DNA of 64,000 bases from contig NZ_VAWE01000001.1 in the NCBI RefSeq assembly GCF_005795905.1, forward strand, positions 6,685,001 to 6,749,000, written 5' to 3'. The DNA is from Streptomyces marianii (GTDB lineage: Bacteria; Actinomycetota; Actinomycetes; Streptomycetales; Streptomycetaceae). The notes under the pieces were generated by a model. It ran no database searches. It saw only the letters and a list, made by a program, of their open reading frames with translations, and was not told the origin of the DNA. Below, piece by piece: positions 16,180 to 25,812 of this stretch (within the stretch, counting starts at the first letter, position 1; every line of letters begins with the position of its first letter). A program made the translations under genes and the position numbers.

Positions 16180-17553
16180 CTATACCGCCGCGTCCCACGC
16201 CGCGCACCTCTCCGTGAACCGCCGTGCCGCGCCCGGCGCGCCCGCCCAGTGCGTGTGCACATAGCTCGCGTGCACCCCGCCCCGGACGAAGCCCTCCACC
16301 CGGGGCTCCGGCTGCCGGAGCCCCCAGGCGGGGTCCGCGCCCGCGCCCGGCTCCGTGACGGTGCGGTGGAACTCGTGGCCGCGCATCCGGGTCCCGGCCT
16401 GGGCCAGGACGCTGTCGCTCACCGCCACGGCGTCCCGGTAGCCCAGCGTCAGCCGTTCCGACATCCGCGCGTCGGCGTCCAGCACCCCGCACATGGGCCG
16501 GCCGTCCAGCGAGCGCGCGAGGTACAGCAGCCCGGCGCACTCGGCGGCGACGGGCGCCCCCGAGCGAGCCAGCCCGGCGACCGCCTTGCGCAGACGGGAG
16601 TTGGCCGACAGCTCCGGCGCGTACACCTCGGGGAAGCCGCCCCCGACGACCAGGCCGGCCGTGCCGGCGGGCAGTTCCTCGTCGTGCAGCGGGTCGAAGG
16701 TGACGACCTCCGCGCCGGCGGCCGCCAGCAGCTCCGTGTGCTCGGCGTACGAGAAGGTGAACGCGGCGCCCCCGGCCACGGCGACGAGGGGCCGCCGGTC
16801 CCGCGCCCGGACGGCGGGGGAGCCCAGCGCCGTCCCGGGATCCCAGAGGTGCCCGGGGAGCGGCGGCGCGCTGCGCGCCAGGGCCAGCAGCGCTTCCAGG
16901 TCGCAGCCCGCGCGTACCTGCTCGGCCTGCGCCGTGACCGCGTCGACCGCCTCGCTCCGCCGCTCGGCGACCGGCACGAGCCCCAGGTGCCGCGACGGCG
17001 TCGCCACCGAGGGAGCACGCCGCAGCACCCCCAGTACCGGCACCCCGGACTCCTCCAGGGCCTCCCTCAGCAGGGCCTCGTGGCGGTCGGTGGCGACCTT
17101 GTTGAGGATCACCCCGCCGAGTCGCACCTCCGGGTCCCAGGAGGCGAATCCGTGCACCAGGGCCGCCACCGAGCGGGACTGCGAGGACGCGTCGACGACC
17201 AGCACCACCGGTGCCCCGAGCAGCTTGGCGACCTGGGCCGTGGAGGCCAGCTCACCGGCGCCCGCGGCCCCGTCGTACAGCCCCATCACGCCCTCGACGA
17301 CGGCCAGTTCGCAGCCGCGCGCGCCGTGCGAGAACAGCGGGGCCATCAGCTCCGTGCCGCACATGTAAGCGTCGAGGTTGCGTCCCGGGCGCCCGGTCGC
17401 GAGCGCGTGGTACCCGGGATCGATGTAGTCGGGACCCACCTTGTGCGGGGAGACGGTGAGCCCGGCGGCCGTGAAGGCCGCCATCAGACCCGTCGCGACG
17501 GTGGTCTTGCCGCTGCCGGAGGCCGGTGCCGCGACGACGAGACGCGCTACCAC
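16180..17553 (-). CDS. cobB: Cobyrinate/hydrogenobyrinate a,c-diamide synthase
   Basis: 457-residue glutamine-dependent amidase that converts the a and c carboxylates of the corrin ring to amides using ATP. The N-terminal dethiobiotin-synthetase-like domain has the P-loop APASGSGKTT (9-18). The C-terminal class I glutamine amidotransferase domain has its nucleophile Cys339 in PVAAECAGLLYL and a late His in MRGHEFHRT. GPDYIDPGYH and VEGVMGLYDG are family signatures. It is last of the riboswitch-controlled operon, 19 bp after cobO. Confidence 0.95.
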   Translation of the reverse strand: MVARLVVAAPASGSGKTTVATGLMAAFTAAGLTVSPHKVGPDYIDPGYHALATGRPGRNLDAYMCGTELMAPLFSHGARGCELAVVEGVMGLYDGAAGAGELASTAQVAKLLGAPVVLVVDASSQSRSVAALVHGFASWDPEVRLGGVILNKVATDRHEALLREALEESGVPVLGVLRRAPSVATPSRHLGLVPVAERRSEAVDAVTAQAEQVRAGCDLEALLALARSAPPLPGHLWDPGTALGSPAVRARDRRPLVAVAGGAAFTFSYAEHTELLAAAGAEVVTFDPLHDEELPAGTAGLVVGGGFPEVYAPELSANSRLRKAVAGLARSGAPVAAECAGLLYLARSLDGRPMCGVLDADARMSERLTLGYRDAVAVSDSVLAQAGTRMRGHEFHRTVTEPGAGADPAWGLRQPEPRVEGFVRGGVHASYVHTHWAGAPGAARRFTERCAAWDAAV

Positions 17554-17572
17554 GTTCTGCCTGCCACTCGCT

Positions 17573-18181
17573 CTACCACTCGATGCCCCGCTGGCCCTTC
17601 TGGCCCGCGTCCATCGGATGCCTGACCTTGGACATGTCGGTCACCAGGTCGGCGAACTCCTGCAGCTCCCGCGGGGCGTTGCGGCCGGTGATCACGACGT
17701 GCTGGGTGCCGGGCCGGTCGCGCAGCACCTCGATCACCTCGGCCGTGTCGATCCAGCCCCAGTGCAGCAGATAGGCGAACTCGTCGAGCACGTAGAACCG
17801 GTACGTCCCGGCGGCCAGATCGCGCTTCACCTGCTCCCATCCCTCGCGCGCCTTGTCCTCGTGGGACTGCTCGCCCTCGGCCGTCGGGCGCTGGATCCAC
17901 GACCAGCCCTCGCCCATCTTGTGCCAGTGGACGGTGCCGCCCTCGCCGCTCGCCCCGAGGACCTTGAGCGCGTTCTCCTCGCCGACCTTCCACTTCGCCG
18001 ACTTGACGAACTGGAACACCCCGACCGGCCAGCCCTGGTTCCAGGCGCGCAGCGCCATCCCGAAGGCGGCCGTGGACTTCCCCTTGCCGATGCCCGTGTG
18101 CACCATCACCAGCGGCCGGTTGCGGCGCTGGCGGGTGGTGAGACCGTCGTCCGGAACCACGTCCGGCTTTCCCTGCGGCAC
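17573..18181 (-). CDS. cobO: Corrinoid adenosyltransferase
   Basis: 202-residue CobO/BtuR-type ATP:cob(I)yrinate adenosyltransferase that attaches the 5'-deoxyadenosyl group to cobalt. The P-loop is HTGIGKGKST (about 28-37). YRFYVLDEFAYLLHWGWID and VVITGRNAPRELQEFADLVTDM are characteristic, as is the C-terminal KGQRGIEW. The GTG start shares one base with the upstream TAG (TAGTG), so it is tightly coupled to the chelatase gene. Confidence 0.95.
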   Translation of the reverse strand: MPQGKPDVVPDDGLTTRQRRNRPLVMVHTGIGKGKSTAAFGMALRAWNQGWPVGVFQFVKSAKWKVGEENALKVLGASGEGGTVHWHKMGEGWSWIQRPTAEGEQSHEDKAREGWEQVKRDLAAGTYRFYVLDEFAYLLHWGWIDTAEVIEVLRDRPGTQHVVITGRNAPRELQEFADLVTDMSKVRHPMDAGQKGQRGIEW

Positions 18182-20286
18182 TACGCTGCCCTCCTGTTGC
18201 GGACCGTGCTGTCGGTTCCCGTCGTCGCCGCCCGTACGTCCCGGACCAGCCCCGCGATGCTGTCGGCGCGCAGCTCGTCCAGGGTGACGGCGGTGCCGCC
18301 GAGGTCACGGGCGAGGTTCCCGGCGAGGCCGAGCCGCACCGGGCCGGCCTCGCAGTCCACGACCACCGAGGCCGTGCCCTCGGCGGCGTGCAGCCGGGCC
18401 GCGCGCCCCGCGAGCGCCAGGGCGTCGCCGCCGCGCGCCCCGGTGGCCCGTCCGTCGGTCACGACCACCAGCAGCGGCCGCCGCGACGGGTCACGCAGCC
18501 GCTCCACCCGCAGGACGTCATGGGCCTTCAGCAGCCCGGCGGCCAGCGGCGTCCGGCCGCCCGTCGGCAGTTCCTCCAGCCGTGCGGCCGCGGCGTCCAC
18601 GGACGAGGTCGGCGGCAGCGCCACCTCGGCGCCGGTGCCCCGGAAGGTGACCAGTCCGACCTTGTCCCGGCGCTGGTAGGCGTCCAGCAGCAGCGACAGC
18701 ACCGCGCCCTTCACGGAACTCATGCGCCGGCGGGCCGCCATGGAGCCGGAGGCGTCCACGACGAAGAGCACGAGATTGCCCTCGCGGCCCTCGCGGGCGG
18801 CCTGCCGCAGATCGTCCCTGCGCACCACGAGGCCCGGCCCGGAACGGCCGCGGGCCCGCTGGTGCGGTGCCGCGGCTCGCACGGTCGCCGCCAGGTGCAG
18901 CTTGGTCAGCATCCCGCGCGGCCGGCGCGCCCCGGTGGTCCTGCCGTGCTCGGTACGGGCCCGGGAGCGGCGTCCCGCGGCGCCCTCGCCGAGGCCGGGC
19001 ACGCTGAGCACCTTCGTACGGAACGGCTCCGCGGCCCGCTCGGCGGCCCGCTCGCCCGGGCCGGTGCTCGCGGCGGGCGGCCCTGCGGGTTCGGACGGCT
19101 CCGGCTGCCCGGCGGGCGACTCGGACGGCTCGGGCTGTCCGGCGGGCGGGGCGGAGTCGGGCCCCTGGCCCTGCGGCGGGACGCCTCCGCCGCCGGGGCC
19201 GCCGTCCGGGCCGGACGGGTCCGTGTCGGGGTCCGGATCGGGGTCGGCGTCCGGGTCCGGCCGGTCGTCCCCGCCGAACTGCTCCAGCGTCTCGTCGAGT
19301 TTGTCCTCGTCGAGGCCGGGCGCGTCGAACGGGTTGCGCCGGCGCCGGTGGGGGAGTGCGAGGAGCGCGGCCTGCCGCACGTCGTCCTCGCGTACGTCCG
19401 TACGGCCCGCCCACGCGGCCAGCGCCGTCGCGGTGCGGGCCATCACGATGTCGGCGCGCATGCCGTCCACCTCGAACGCCGCGCAGGTGGCGGCGATCTG
19501 CCGCAGGGCGGCGTCGCCCAGTTCCACCCGGGGCAGCAGCGTCCGGGCGGTCTCGATGCGCTCCCGCAGCGTCGCCTCCTCGTCCGCCCAGCGGGCCGCG
19601 AAGGCCGCGGGAGCGTCGTCGTAGGCGAGTCTGCGCCGGACGACCTCCACCCGCTGCTCCGGCTCCCGGGACGCGGCGACCTCCACCGTCAGCCCGAAGC
19701 GGTCGAGCAACTGCGGCCGCAGCTCCCCCTCCTCGGGGTTCATCGTGCCGACGAGCAGGAACCGCGCGGCGTGCCGTACGGACACGCCCTCGCGCTCGAC
19801 GTAGGAGGCGCCCATCGCGGCCGCGTCCAGCAGCAGGTCGACCAGATGGTCGTGGAGCAGGTTGACCTCGTCGACGTACAGCACGCCCCGGTGCGCGTCG
19901 GCGAGCAGACCGGGCTCGAACGCCTTCACCCCGTCCGCGAGGGCCCGTTCGATGTCGAGCGCGCCGACGAGCCGGTCCTCCGAGGCGCCGACGGGCAGTT
20001 CGACCATTCTGGCCGGGCGTGCCGTGGCGGACGCGGCGTCGTGCGGCCCGTCCGGGCAGCCCGGGTCGGGTGCGCCGGGCGCGCAGGAGAAGCGGCAGTC
20101 CGCGACCACGTCGACATCGGGCATCAGCGCGGCGAGGGCGCGCACGGCCGTCGACTTGGCGGTGCCCTTCTCCCCGCGGACCAGCACTCCGCCGACGGCG
20201 GGGCTGACCGCGTTCAGCAGCAGCGCGAGCCGCAGGTCGTCCATGCCGACGACCGCCGTGAACGGGTAGTGGGGTGCGTTGCTCAC
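18181..20286 (-). CDS. Fused AAA+/VWA chelatase subunit (ChlI-ChlD type)
   Basis: 701-residue cytoplasmic protein joining both motor subunits of a Mg- or Co-chelatase. The AAA+ half has Walker [10 protein letters not shown] (38-46) and Walker B GVLYVDE (134-140). An acidic/proline-rich linker (about 337-425) contains a DPDPD run and two PAGQPEPSE copies. The C-terminal von Willebrand A domain has an intact MIDAS, DASGSM (511-516). With CobN such a protein inserts cobalt into hydrogenobyrinate diamide; the cobalamin operon context supports that. The GTG start overlaps the cobQ stop by 4 bp. No cobN is adjacent. Confidence 0.88.
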   Translation of the reverse strand: MSNAPHYPFTAVVGMDDLRLALLLNAVSPAVGGVLVRGEKGTAKSTAVRALAALMPDVDVVADCRFSCAPGAPDPGCPDGPHDAASATARPARMVELPVGASEDRLVGALDIERALADGVKAFEPGLLADAHRGVLYVDEVNLLHDHLVDLLLDAAAMGASYVEREGVSVRHAARFLLVGTMNPEEGELRPQLLDRFGLTVEVAASREPEQRVEVVRRRLAYDDAPAAFAARWADEEATLRERIETARTLLPRVELGDAALRQIAATCAAFEVDGMRADIVMARTATALAAWAGRTDVREDDVRQAALLALPHRRRRNPFDAPGLDEDKLDETLEQFGGDDRPDPDADPDPDPDTDPSGPDGGPGGGGVPPQGQGPDSAPPAGQPEPSESPAGQPEPSEPAGPPAASTGPGERAAERAAEPFRTKVLSVPGLGEGAAGRRSRARTEHGRTTGARRPRGMLTKLHLAATVRAAAPHQRARGRSGPGLVVRRDDLRQAAREGREGNLVLFVVDASGSMAARRRMSSVKGAVLSLLLDAYQRRDKVGLVTFRGTGAEVALPPTSSVDAAAARLEELPTGGRTPLAAGLLKAHDVLRVERLRDPSRRPLLVVVTDGRATGARGGDALALAGRAARLHAAEGTASVVVDCEAGPVRLGLAGNLARDLGGTAVTLDELRADSIAGLVRDVRAATTGTDSTVRNRRAA

Positions 20287-21836
20287 TGTGCGGCTCCAGG
20301 GGTTCCGGCGGCGGGCGCACCGGGGAGGTCGGGTGCGCCCGGCGGGATGAACGGCAGGCCCGAGGGCGCGCCGCCCTCGATGAGACGGAGGAGCGCGTCC
20401 GTGTCCGCGTGCTCCTCCACGAGGTCGCCGAGGCGGTCGAGCTGGGCCTCGCGCAGAGCGGCGAAGGAGGTGTCCGGGGCGGGGACGAAGCGGCGGCCCG
20501 TCGCCGCGGCGACGGCCCGCAGGAACGCCCGGCGGAAGTCGTCGCTCTCCAGCGATCCGTGCCAGTGGGTGCCCCACACCTCACCGACCCGGCAGCCGTC
20601 GAGGAAGGGCTCGCCGCCGAGCACCTCGGCGACGCCGTGGTGGATCTCGTAGCCCTCGACCGGCTGCCCCAGCGCCGTGCCGGAGGGCCGGGCGAGCGTC
20701 TTCTCCGCGGCGAACCGCACCCGGACGGGGAGCAGTCCGAGCCCCGGCACGGCTCCGGCCCGGGACTCGACCTCGTCGTCGATGTGCCGGCCGAGCACCT
20801 GGAAGCCGCCGCAGATGCCGAGCACCGGCCAGCCCTCCGCGGCACGCCGGGCGAGCGCGCCGGCGAGACCGCGCTCGCGCAGCCACTCCAGGGCGCGCAC
20901 GGTGCCGCGTGTGCCGGGCACGATCACCAGGTCGGCGTCGGCCAGTTCCTCGGGGCGGTCGACGAATCGCACGATCACGCCCGGTTCCGCGGCCAGCGCG
21001 TCCACGTCGGTGAAGTTGGACATCAGCGGCACGGCGCACACGGCCACGCGCAGCACGTCCTCGCCGACCGGCGGGGCCACCGCCGACTCGCGCACGGTGC
21101 CGCGCAGCGACACCCGCAGTCCGTCCTCCTCGTCGATGCCGAGCCCGTGCGCGTACGGCAGCACGCCGAACGTCCGCCGCCCGGTGAGTCCGTGGAGCAT
21201 CTCCAGTCCCGGCTCCAGCAGCGTGACGTCGCCGCGGAACTTGTTGACGAGGTATCCCGCGATCAGTTCCTGGTCCTCCGGGGCCAGCAGCGCGGTCGTA
21301 CCGAAGAACTGGGCGAAGACCCCGCCCCGGTCGATGTCGCCCACGACCAGCACGGGCAGGCGAGCGGCGCGGGCGATGCCCATGTTGACGATGTCCGTGC
21401 GCCGGAGATTGATCTCCGCGGGGCTGCCCGCGCCCTCGCAGATGACCGCGTCGTACGTGCTCCGCAGCTCGTCGAGGCAGCCCATCACCGGTTCGAACAG
21501 CGCCTTCTGGCGCCCTCCGTGGTAGCCGCGCGCGCTCAGCTCGCCCACGGGCCTGCCCATCAGCACGACCTGGCTGGACCGGTCGCCGCCGGGCTTCAGC
21601 AGCACCGGGTTCATCAGGGCCGTGGGCTCCACCCGTGCGGCCTGCGCCTGCATGGCCTGTGCCCGGCCGATCTCGGCGCCCTCGCGGGTGACGAAGGAGT
21701 TGAGGGACATGTTCTGCCCCTTGAAGGGTGCGACCTTCACGCCCCGGCGCACCAGCCAGCGGCAGATCCCCGCCGTGACGACGCTCTTGCCGGCGTCCGA
21801 GGTGGTGCCGGCGACCAGCAGCCCGCCCCCGCTCAT
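20283..21836 (-). CDS. cobQ: Cobyric acid synthase
   Basis: 517-residue glutamine-dependent amidotransferase that amidates the b, d, e and g side chains of adenosylcobyrinate diamide. The N-terminal P-loop-like GTTSDAGKS (10-18) and [13 protein letters not shown] are diagnostic. The glutaminase domain has Cys342 in [12 protein letters not shown], and GYEIHHG follows. The C-terminal 30 residues are Pro/Gly-rich. ATG at 21836 overlaps the cobD stop by 4 bp and the stop overlaps the chelatase start by 4 bp. Confidence 0.95.
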   Translation of the reverse strand: MSGGGLLVAGTTSDAGKSVVTAGICRWLVRRGVKVAPFKGQNMSLNSFVTREGAEIGRAQAMQAQAARVEPTALMNPVLLKPGGDRSSQVVLMGRPVGELSARGYHGGRQKALFEPVMGCLDELRSTYDAVICEGAGSPAEINLRRTDIVNMGIARAARLPVLVVGDIDRGGVFAQFFGTTALLAPEDQELIAGYLVNKFRGDVTLLEPGLEMLHGLTGRRTFGVLPYAHGLGIDEEDGLRVSLRGTVRESAVAPPVGEDVLRVAVCAVPLMSNFTDVDALAAEPGVIVRFVDRPEELADADLVIVPGTRGTVRALEWLRERGLAGALARRAAEGWPVLGICGGFQVLGRHIDDEVESRAGAVPGLGLLPVRVRFAAEKTLARPSGTALGQPVEGYEIHHGVAEVLGGEPFLDGCRVGEVWGTHWHGSLESDDFRRAFLRAVAAATGRRFVPAPDTSFAALREAQLDRLGDLVEEHADTDALLRLIEGGAPSGLPFIPPGAPDLPGAPAAGTPGAAQ

Positions 21837-22816
21837 GCGCGCCTCCGACTCAGGGTCCCGGCCGCGAGGCGCGCGCCCGCGCACACCGCGAGCGCCAGCA
21901 CCCCCACCCGCCGCGAGAGCCGTACCGCCCGTTCGATGTCCGCGACCTCGACGGCCCTGCCGCCGGCGCCGTTGAGCACGGGCCGGTGCTCGACCCGGCC
22001 GCCGTACGAGAGCGTCCCGCCGAGCCGTACGCCGAGGGCTCCGGCGAACGCGGCTTCCACGGGACCGGCGTTGGGGCTCGGGTGCTTCGCGGCATCCCGG
22101 CGCCAGGCGCGGGCCGCGCCGCGCGGGTCGCCGCCCGCGGCGGTCGCGAGCGCCGCGGTGAGCCGGGCCCCGGGCCAGCCCAGGAGATCGTCGAGCCGGG
22201 CCGAGGCCCAGCCGTACCGCCGGTAGCGGGGTGACTTGTGACCCACCATCGCGTCCAGGGTGTTGACGGCGCGGAACCCGACGAGACCTGGCACGCCGCC
22301 GATCGCGCCCCAGAACAGCGCGCCCACGACCGCATCCGAGGTGTTCTCGGCGACGGACTCGACGACGGCGCGGGCGATGCCGGGGCCGTCCAGCGCCTGG
22401 GGGTCGCGTCCGCACAGATGCGGCAGCCGCTCCCTGGCGATCTCGATGTCCCCGGCCGCCAGCGCCCCGCCGATCGCCCGGGCCTCCCGGCCCAGCGAGG
22501 TGCCGCCGACGACGGCCCAGGTGGCGGCCGCGGTCAGGGCGGCGGCGGCGCCGCGCGACCGGCGTGCGGAGGCGGCGGCCAGTGCGCCCGCGGCGACCGC
22601 GCCGCCGGCGCACACCGCGGTGTGCAGGGCGCCCCAGCCGCGGTGGTCGCGCCAGAGTCTCCGTTCGACCGCGGCGGCGGCCCGGCCGAAGGCGGCGACC
22701 GGGTGCCCGCGGCGTGGATCGCCGAGGAGCAGGTCGCCGGCCAGCCCGGCCGCGGCGCCGTACGCGAACGTGATGTCCGGGCGCGGCACGCCCGGCCCCC
22801 CCGGTTCGGCAGGCAT
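21833..22816 (-). CDS. cobD: Adenosylcobinamide-phosphate synthase (CbiB/CobD)
   Basis: 327-residue membrane protein joining aminopropanol (phosphate) to adenosylcobyric acid. Conserved regions are [14 protein letters not shown] near the N-terminus, [51 protein letters not shown] and [19 protein letters not shown]. Several hydrophobic helices span the length. ATG at 22816 is preferred because GAGG lies 6 nt upstream; GTG at 22828 is possible. It is first of the cobD-cobQ-chelatase-cobO-cobB operon behind a cobalamin riboswitch. Confidence 0.93.
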   Translation of the reverse strand: MPAEPGGPGVPRPDITFAYGAAAGLAGDLLLGDPRRGHPVAAFGRAAAAVERRLWRDHRGWGALHTAVCAGGAVAAGALAAASARRSRGAAAALTAAATWAVVGGTSLGREARAIGGALAAGDIEIARERLPHLCGRDPQALDGPGIARAVVESVAENTSDAVVGALFWGAIGGVPGLVGFRAVNTLDAMVGHKSPRYRRYGWASARLDDLLGWPGARLTAALATAAGGDPRGAARAWRRDAAKHPSPNAGPVEAAFAGALGVRLGGTLSYGGRVEHRPVLNGAGGRAVEVADIERAVRLSRRVGVLALAVCAGARLAAGTLSRRRA

Positions 22817-22854
22817 GTTCGTCCTCACTCAGGGTCCGCGCCCTGGCTCGACGT

Positions 22855-23015
22855 GACCGGCGGGAGAGAGTTCCTGGCTCCGGGGCGCTCCGTGAGGGGG
22901 AGCGCACCCGTGACAGTGGCGGGACCGCGCCGGATTCGCACCGGCTTCCTCTTCTGCCGCCGTAAATGGCTCCGGAAGTCCACCACGGTCCCCGAACGCC
23001 CGTCAACTCGCCCTT
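22855..23015 (-). ncRNA. Cobalamin riboswitch upstream of cobD
   Basis: Read on the minus strand the leader contains CCGGTGCGAATCCGGC, then the B12-box type stretch GGTCCCGCCACTGTCA (within 22911-22926), and 3' the GGAGCCAGGA element (22872-22881). This is the canonical order of the adenosylcobalamin riboswitch core. It ends about 40 nt before the cobD ATG, compatible with translational control. Outer-stem limits are approximate. Confidence 0.88.
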
Positions 23016-23073
23016 GACCTGCGACGGGACAGTGTGCCGAGGCCCACACGGGGCGGGTGCGGGCACACACACG

Positions 23074-23113
23074 ACAGGGGCCGGACCCACCCGGAGGTGC
23101 GCCCGGCCCCTGT
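23074..23113. terminator. Terminator of the pit operon
   Basis: Perfect 11-bp stem (ACAGGGGCCGG at 23074-23084 with its complement at 23103-23113) and 18-base loop, 22 bp after the stop of the small membrane-protein gene and upstream of the cobalamin riboswitch. It separates the two minus-strand operons. Confidence 0.75.
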
Positions 23114-23135
23114 GCGAGGAGGTGCCGTACGGCCG

Positions 23136-23357
23136 TCAGACCACGATCAGATAGATCCCGAAGGCCACCGCCGCCACGCAGAGCGCGAAGCAGGCGTACG
23201 CACCCGTGCGGGCGAGGCCGGCGGAGCCTCCCTGCGCCGCCGCGGCCTCCTGCTTGGAGAGACCCGCGACACCCAGGGTGAACAGGCCCACCAGGGCGAC
23301 GGTCACGACGAGACTCACGCCGAAGACGGAGCCCAGAGCTGCCCAGTCGATCTTCAT
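23136..23357 (-). CDS. Small membrane protein downstream of the phosphate transporter
   Basis: 73-residue protein with two predicted transmembrane helices (about 10-33 and 52-72) joined by a short polar Ala/Gln-rich loop. It begins 12 bp after the pit stop, so it is co-transcribed. Such a small protein commonly accompanies this pit gene in Streptomyces (from memory), but its function is unknown; an accessory role to the carrier is inference. Confidence 0.8.
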   Translation of the reverse strand: MKIDWAALGSVFGVSLVVTVALVGLFTLGVAGLSKQEAAAAQGGSAGLARTGAYACFALCVAAVAFGIYLIVV

Positions 23358-23369
23358 GCTGTTCTTTCC

Positions 23370-24626
23370 TTACACCGTGGCGGCGGGCGCCGGAGTGGAC
23401 TCGGATGCCTGGGCCGGAACGGTGGCCTTCGGCGCCTCGGGCTCGGTCACCGAGGTCCCGACGACACCGGCCGGGGGCGGGGTGACGGCCGCGATGGCGG
23501 CGGTGATGACGCCCGCCGGCTCGATCTCGTCGTCCGTGACGTTGGTGTGGTCGACCGGCTTGCGGCGCGAGATCACCCAGATGGCCCCGGAGCCCGCGAC
23601 GAGCAGCACGGCCACGGCGGCGATGCCCCAGGTGCCCTGCTTGGTCAGGAACTCCGCGGCCGCGGCGACCAGGCCGGCGGCGGGCAGGGTCAGACCCCAG
23701 GCGACGAACATCCGGGTCGCGGTGGACCAGCGGACCACACCGCCCTTGCGGCCGAGACCCGCACCCATCACGGCACCCGAGCAGGACTGGGTGGTGGAGA
23801 GCGAGAAGCCGAGGTTCGAGGAGGCCAGGATGACCGTCGCCGCGCTGGTCTGGGCGGCGAAGCCCTGCTGCGGCTGGAGGTCGGTCAGGCCCTTGCCCAT
23901 CGTGCGGATGATGCGCCAGCCGCCGAGGTAGGTACCGAGCGCGATCGCGACGCCGGCGGAGACGATGACCCACATCGGGGGGTTCGAGCCGGGCGCGAGG
24001 ACGCCTCCGGTGACCAGGGCCAGGGTGATGACGCCCATGGTCTTCTGCGCGTCGTTGGTGCCGTGGGCGAGGGACACCAGGCCGGCGGAGGCGATCTGGC
24101 CGGCGCGGTAGCCCTTGGAGGTGGCCTTGTTCTCGGTCGTGCCACCGATCCGGTACGTCAGCCTGGTGGCGACCAGGGCCGCGAGGCCGGCGACGAGCGG
24201 AGCCGCGACGGCGGGGATCAGGACCTTGGTGACGATCGTGCCGCCGTTGACGGCCGAGAAGCCGGCGGACATCACGGCAGCGCCGATGAGGCCGCCGAAG
24301 AGGGCGTGCGAGGAACTGGACGGGAGGCCCAGCAGCCAGGTCAGCAGGTTCCAGAGGATCGCGCCGACGAGCGCGGCGAAGATCACTTCTGTGCGGATGC
24401 CCTCTTCGTTGATGATGCCGCCCGAGATCGTCTTGGCGACCTCGACGGAGAGGAACGCGCCGACCAGGTTCAGCACGGCGGACATCGCCACTGCTGCCTT
24501 CGGTCTCATCGCACCCGTCGAGATGGTCGTCGCCATGGCGTTGGCGGTGTCGTGGAAGCCGTTCGTGAAATCGAACACGAGTGCTGTCACGACCACAATC
24601 GCGAGCAGCAGGGTGATGTGCTCCAT
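23370..24626 (-). CDS. pit: Low-affinity inorganic phosphate transporter (PiT family)
   Basis: 418-residue polytopic carrier for phosphate-metal complexes driven by protons. The inverted-repeat signatures of the PiT family are present: FDFTNGFHDTANAMATTISTG near the N-terminus and VSLAHGTNDAQKTMG in the middle. About ten membrane segments are visible, with a charged loop near 325. The C-terminal 45 residues are Ala/Pro-rich. It corresponds to the S. coelicolor pitH2 type. A PHO box 43-83 nt upstream of the ATG indicates PhoP control. Confidence 0.93.
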   Translation of the reverse strand: MEHITLLLAIVVVTALVFDFTNGFHDTANAMATTISTGAMRPKAAVAMSAVLNLVGAFLSVEVAKTISGGIINEEGIRTEVIFAALVGAILWNLLTWLLGLPSSSSHALFGGLIGAAVMSAGFSAVNGGTIVTKVLIPAVAAPLVAGLAALVATRLTYRIGGTTENKATSKGYRAGQIASAGLVSLAHGTNDAQKTMGVITLALVTGGVLAPGSNPPMWVIVSAGVAIALGTYLGGWRIIRTMGKGLTDLQPQQGFAAQTSAATVILASSNLGFSLSTTQSCSGAVMGAGLGRKGGVVRWSTATRMFVAWGLTLPAAGLVAAAAEFLTKQGTWGIAAVAVLLVAGSGAIWVISRRKPVDHTNVTDDEIEPAGVITAAIAAVTPPPAGVVGTSVTEPEAPKATVPAQASESTPAPAATV

Positions 24627-24668
24627 TTACCGGGTACCCAGGCAATCGTTCGGATGTCAGTGGCTCGG

Positions 24669-24709
24669 GTGAACGTAGGGTTGCCGAGTGAACGGAAGGT
24701 GAACTGGGG
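24669..24709 (-). promoter_or_regulatory. PHO box (PhoP binding site) upstream of pit
   Basis: On the minus strand three GTTCAC units occur. Two are adjacent 11-bp direct repeats (GTTCACCTTCC then GTTCACTCGGC, 24688-24709) and a third, GTTCACCCGAG, follows with its core at 24669-24674. This matches the Streptomyces PhoP direct-repeat consensus and lies in promoter position for pit. Confidence 0.8.
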
Positions 24710-25036
24710 CGGGCTTTGGAGTGTCTCCAACTGGGGTGAGGCTCCTCCGCTTACGCCTGCGGCGGTACGCCGGGATCCCTCGGGGCCGGGACGCATCGAT
24801 CGGAATCGGCCAAATCTCGGGCCTTTACCTCCCTCAGGTGGTCGCAGGATGGCTGTTGTGTGATCGGATCCCGTCATCTGGGTGAACATCGAAAGAGATT
24901 CTGGTCACTCCGGACTTTCCGTCGCCGAGTCCGTCGTCCCGTCCGTCCTCCGCGCCCGGCCGCCGGAGCGCGGCGACGGCGGCCCGGCACCGTCCCGCCG
25001 TCGCCCCCACCGGTCCGGGCTGACACGATCGGCCGC
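24710..25036. other. Intergenic region, no gene seen
   Basis: 327 bp between the PHO box and the aldolase gene. No supported reading frame. At the right end a CACGAT hexamer lies 7 nt before the aldolase ATG and no Shine-Dalgarno is evident, so that mRNA may be leaderless. Confidence 0.5.
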
Positions 25037-25753
25037 ATGACGGAACAGGGGCAGCCCGACGAACATTCGGACGAACAGCCGGAGGGCGAGGAGCGGGAAG
25101 CGATATCCCGGGCCTGGTCGGACCTCGTGGCCACCGCACGCAGAACCGTCACGGACGGCCTGGTCGTCGGAACCTCGGGGAACGTCTCCGTACGCGTCCC
25201 CGGACGCGCCGGCGACATCGTGCTGGTCACCCCCAGCGGGGTGCACTACGACCGGCTCACCGCGGCGGACGCCGTCGGTGTCCGCCTCGACGGCCGGCAG
25301 GTTCTCGGGGAGCTCACACCGACCAGCGAACTCCCGATGCACCTCGCGATCCACCGCACCACCGACGCGGTGGCCGTCGTCCACACACACGCCGTGCACG
25401 CCACCGCCGTCTCCACCCTCGTCGACGAGCTGCCGCTGATCCACTACATGACTGCGGCCCTCGGCGGCCCCGTCCGTGTCGCCCCCTACGCCCTGTACGG
25501 CACCGGAGAGCTGGCGGCGCACATGCTCCGCGCCCTGGAGGACCGCACCGGCTGCCTGCTCCGCAACCACGGAGCGGTCACCTACGGATCCTCGCTCGAC
25601 CAGGCCTTCGACCGCACCGCCCAGCTGGAGTGGATGTGCCGCCTCTGGCTCACCGCCGGCTCCGTCCCCGGACGCACCCCCAACCTGCTCTCCGAAGCGC
25701 AGCTCCGGGAGGTCGCCGAGAAGCTCCGCGGCTACGGGCAGCCGTCCCGCTGA
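25037..25753 (+). CDS. Class II aldolase/adducin family protein
   Basis: 238-residue zinc-dependent aldolase or epimerase of the L-fuculose-phosphate aldolase / ribulose-phosphate 4-epimerase family. GLVVGTSGNVSVR and LVTPSGVHY form the phosphate site. Zinc ligands are the paired histidines in VVHTHAVHAT and the late His in LRNHGAVTYG. A catalytic acidic residue is in TPTSELPMHLAIH. The first 25 residues are acidic and probably disordered. The sugar substrate cannot be inferred. It is 59 bp from the following hydrolase gene and may be co-transcribed. Confidence 0.85.
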   Translation: MTEQGQPDEHSDEQPEGEEREAISRAWSDLVATARRTVTDGLVVGTSGNVSVRVPGRAGDIVLVTPSGVHYDRLTAADAVGVRLDGRQVLGELTPTSELPMHLAIHRTTDAVAVVHTHAVHATAVSTLVDELPLIHYMTAALGGPVRVAPYALYGTGELAAHMLRALEDRTGCLLRNHGAVTYGSSLDQAFDRTAQLEWMCRLWLTAGSVPGRTPNLLSEAQLREVAEKLRGYGQPSR

Positions 25754-25812
25754 CGTCACTCCCGCCGCCCGGTCCACTGGCACCCCGGCACGGACCTCAC
25801 CACACTGGAACG

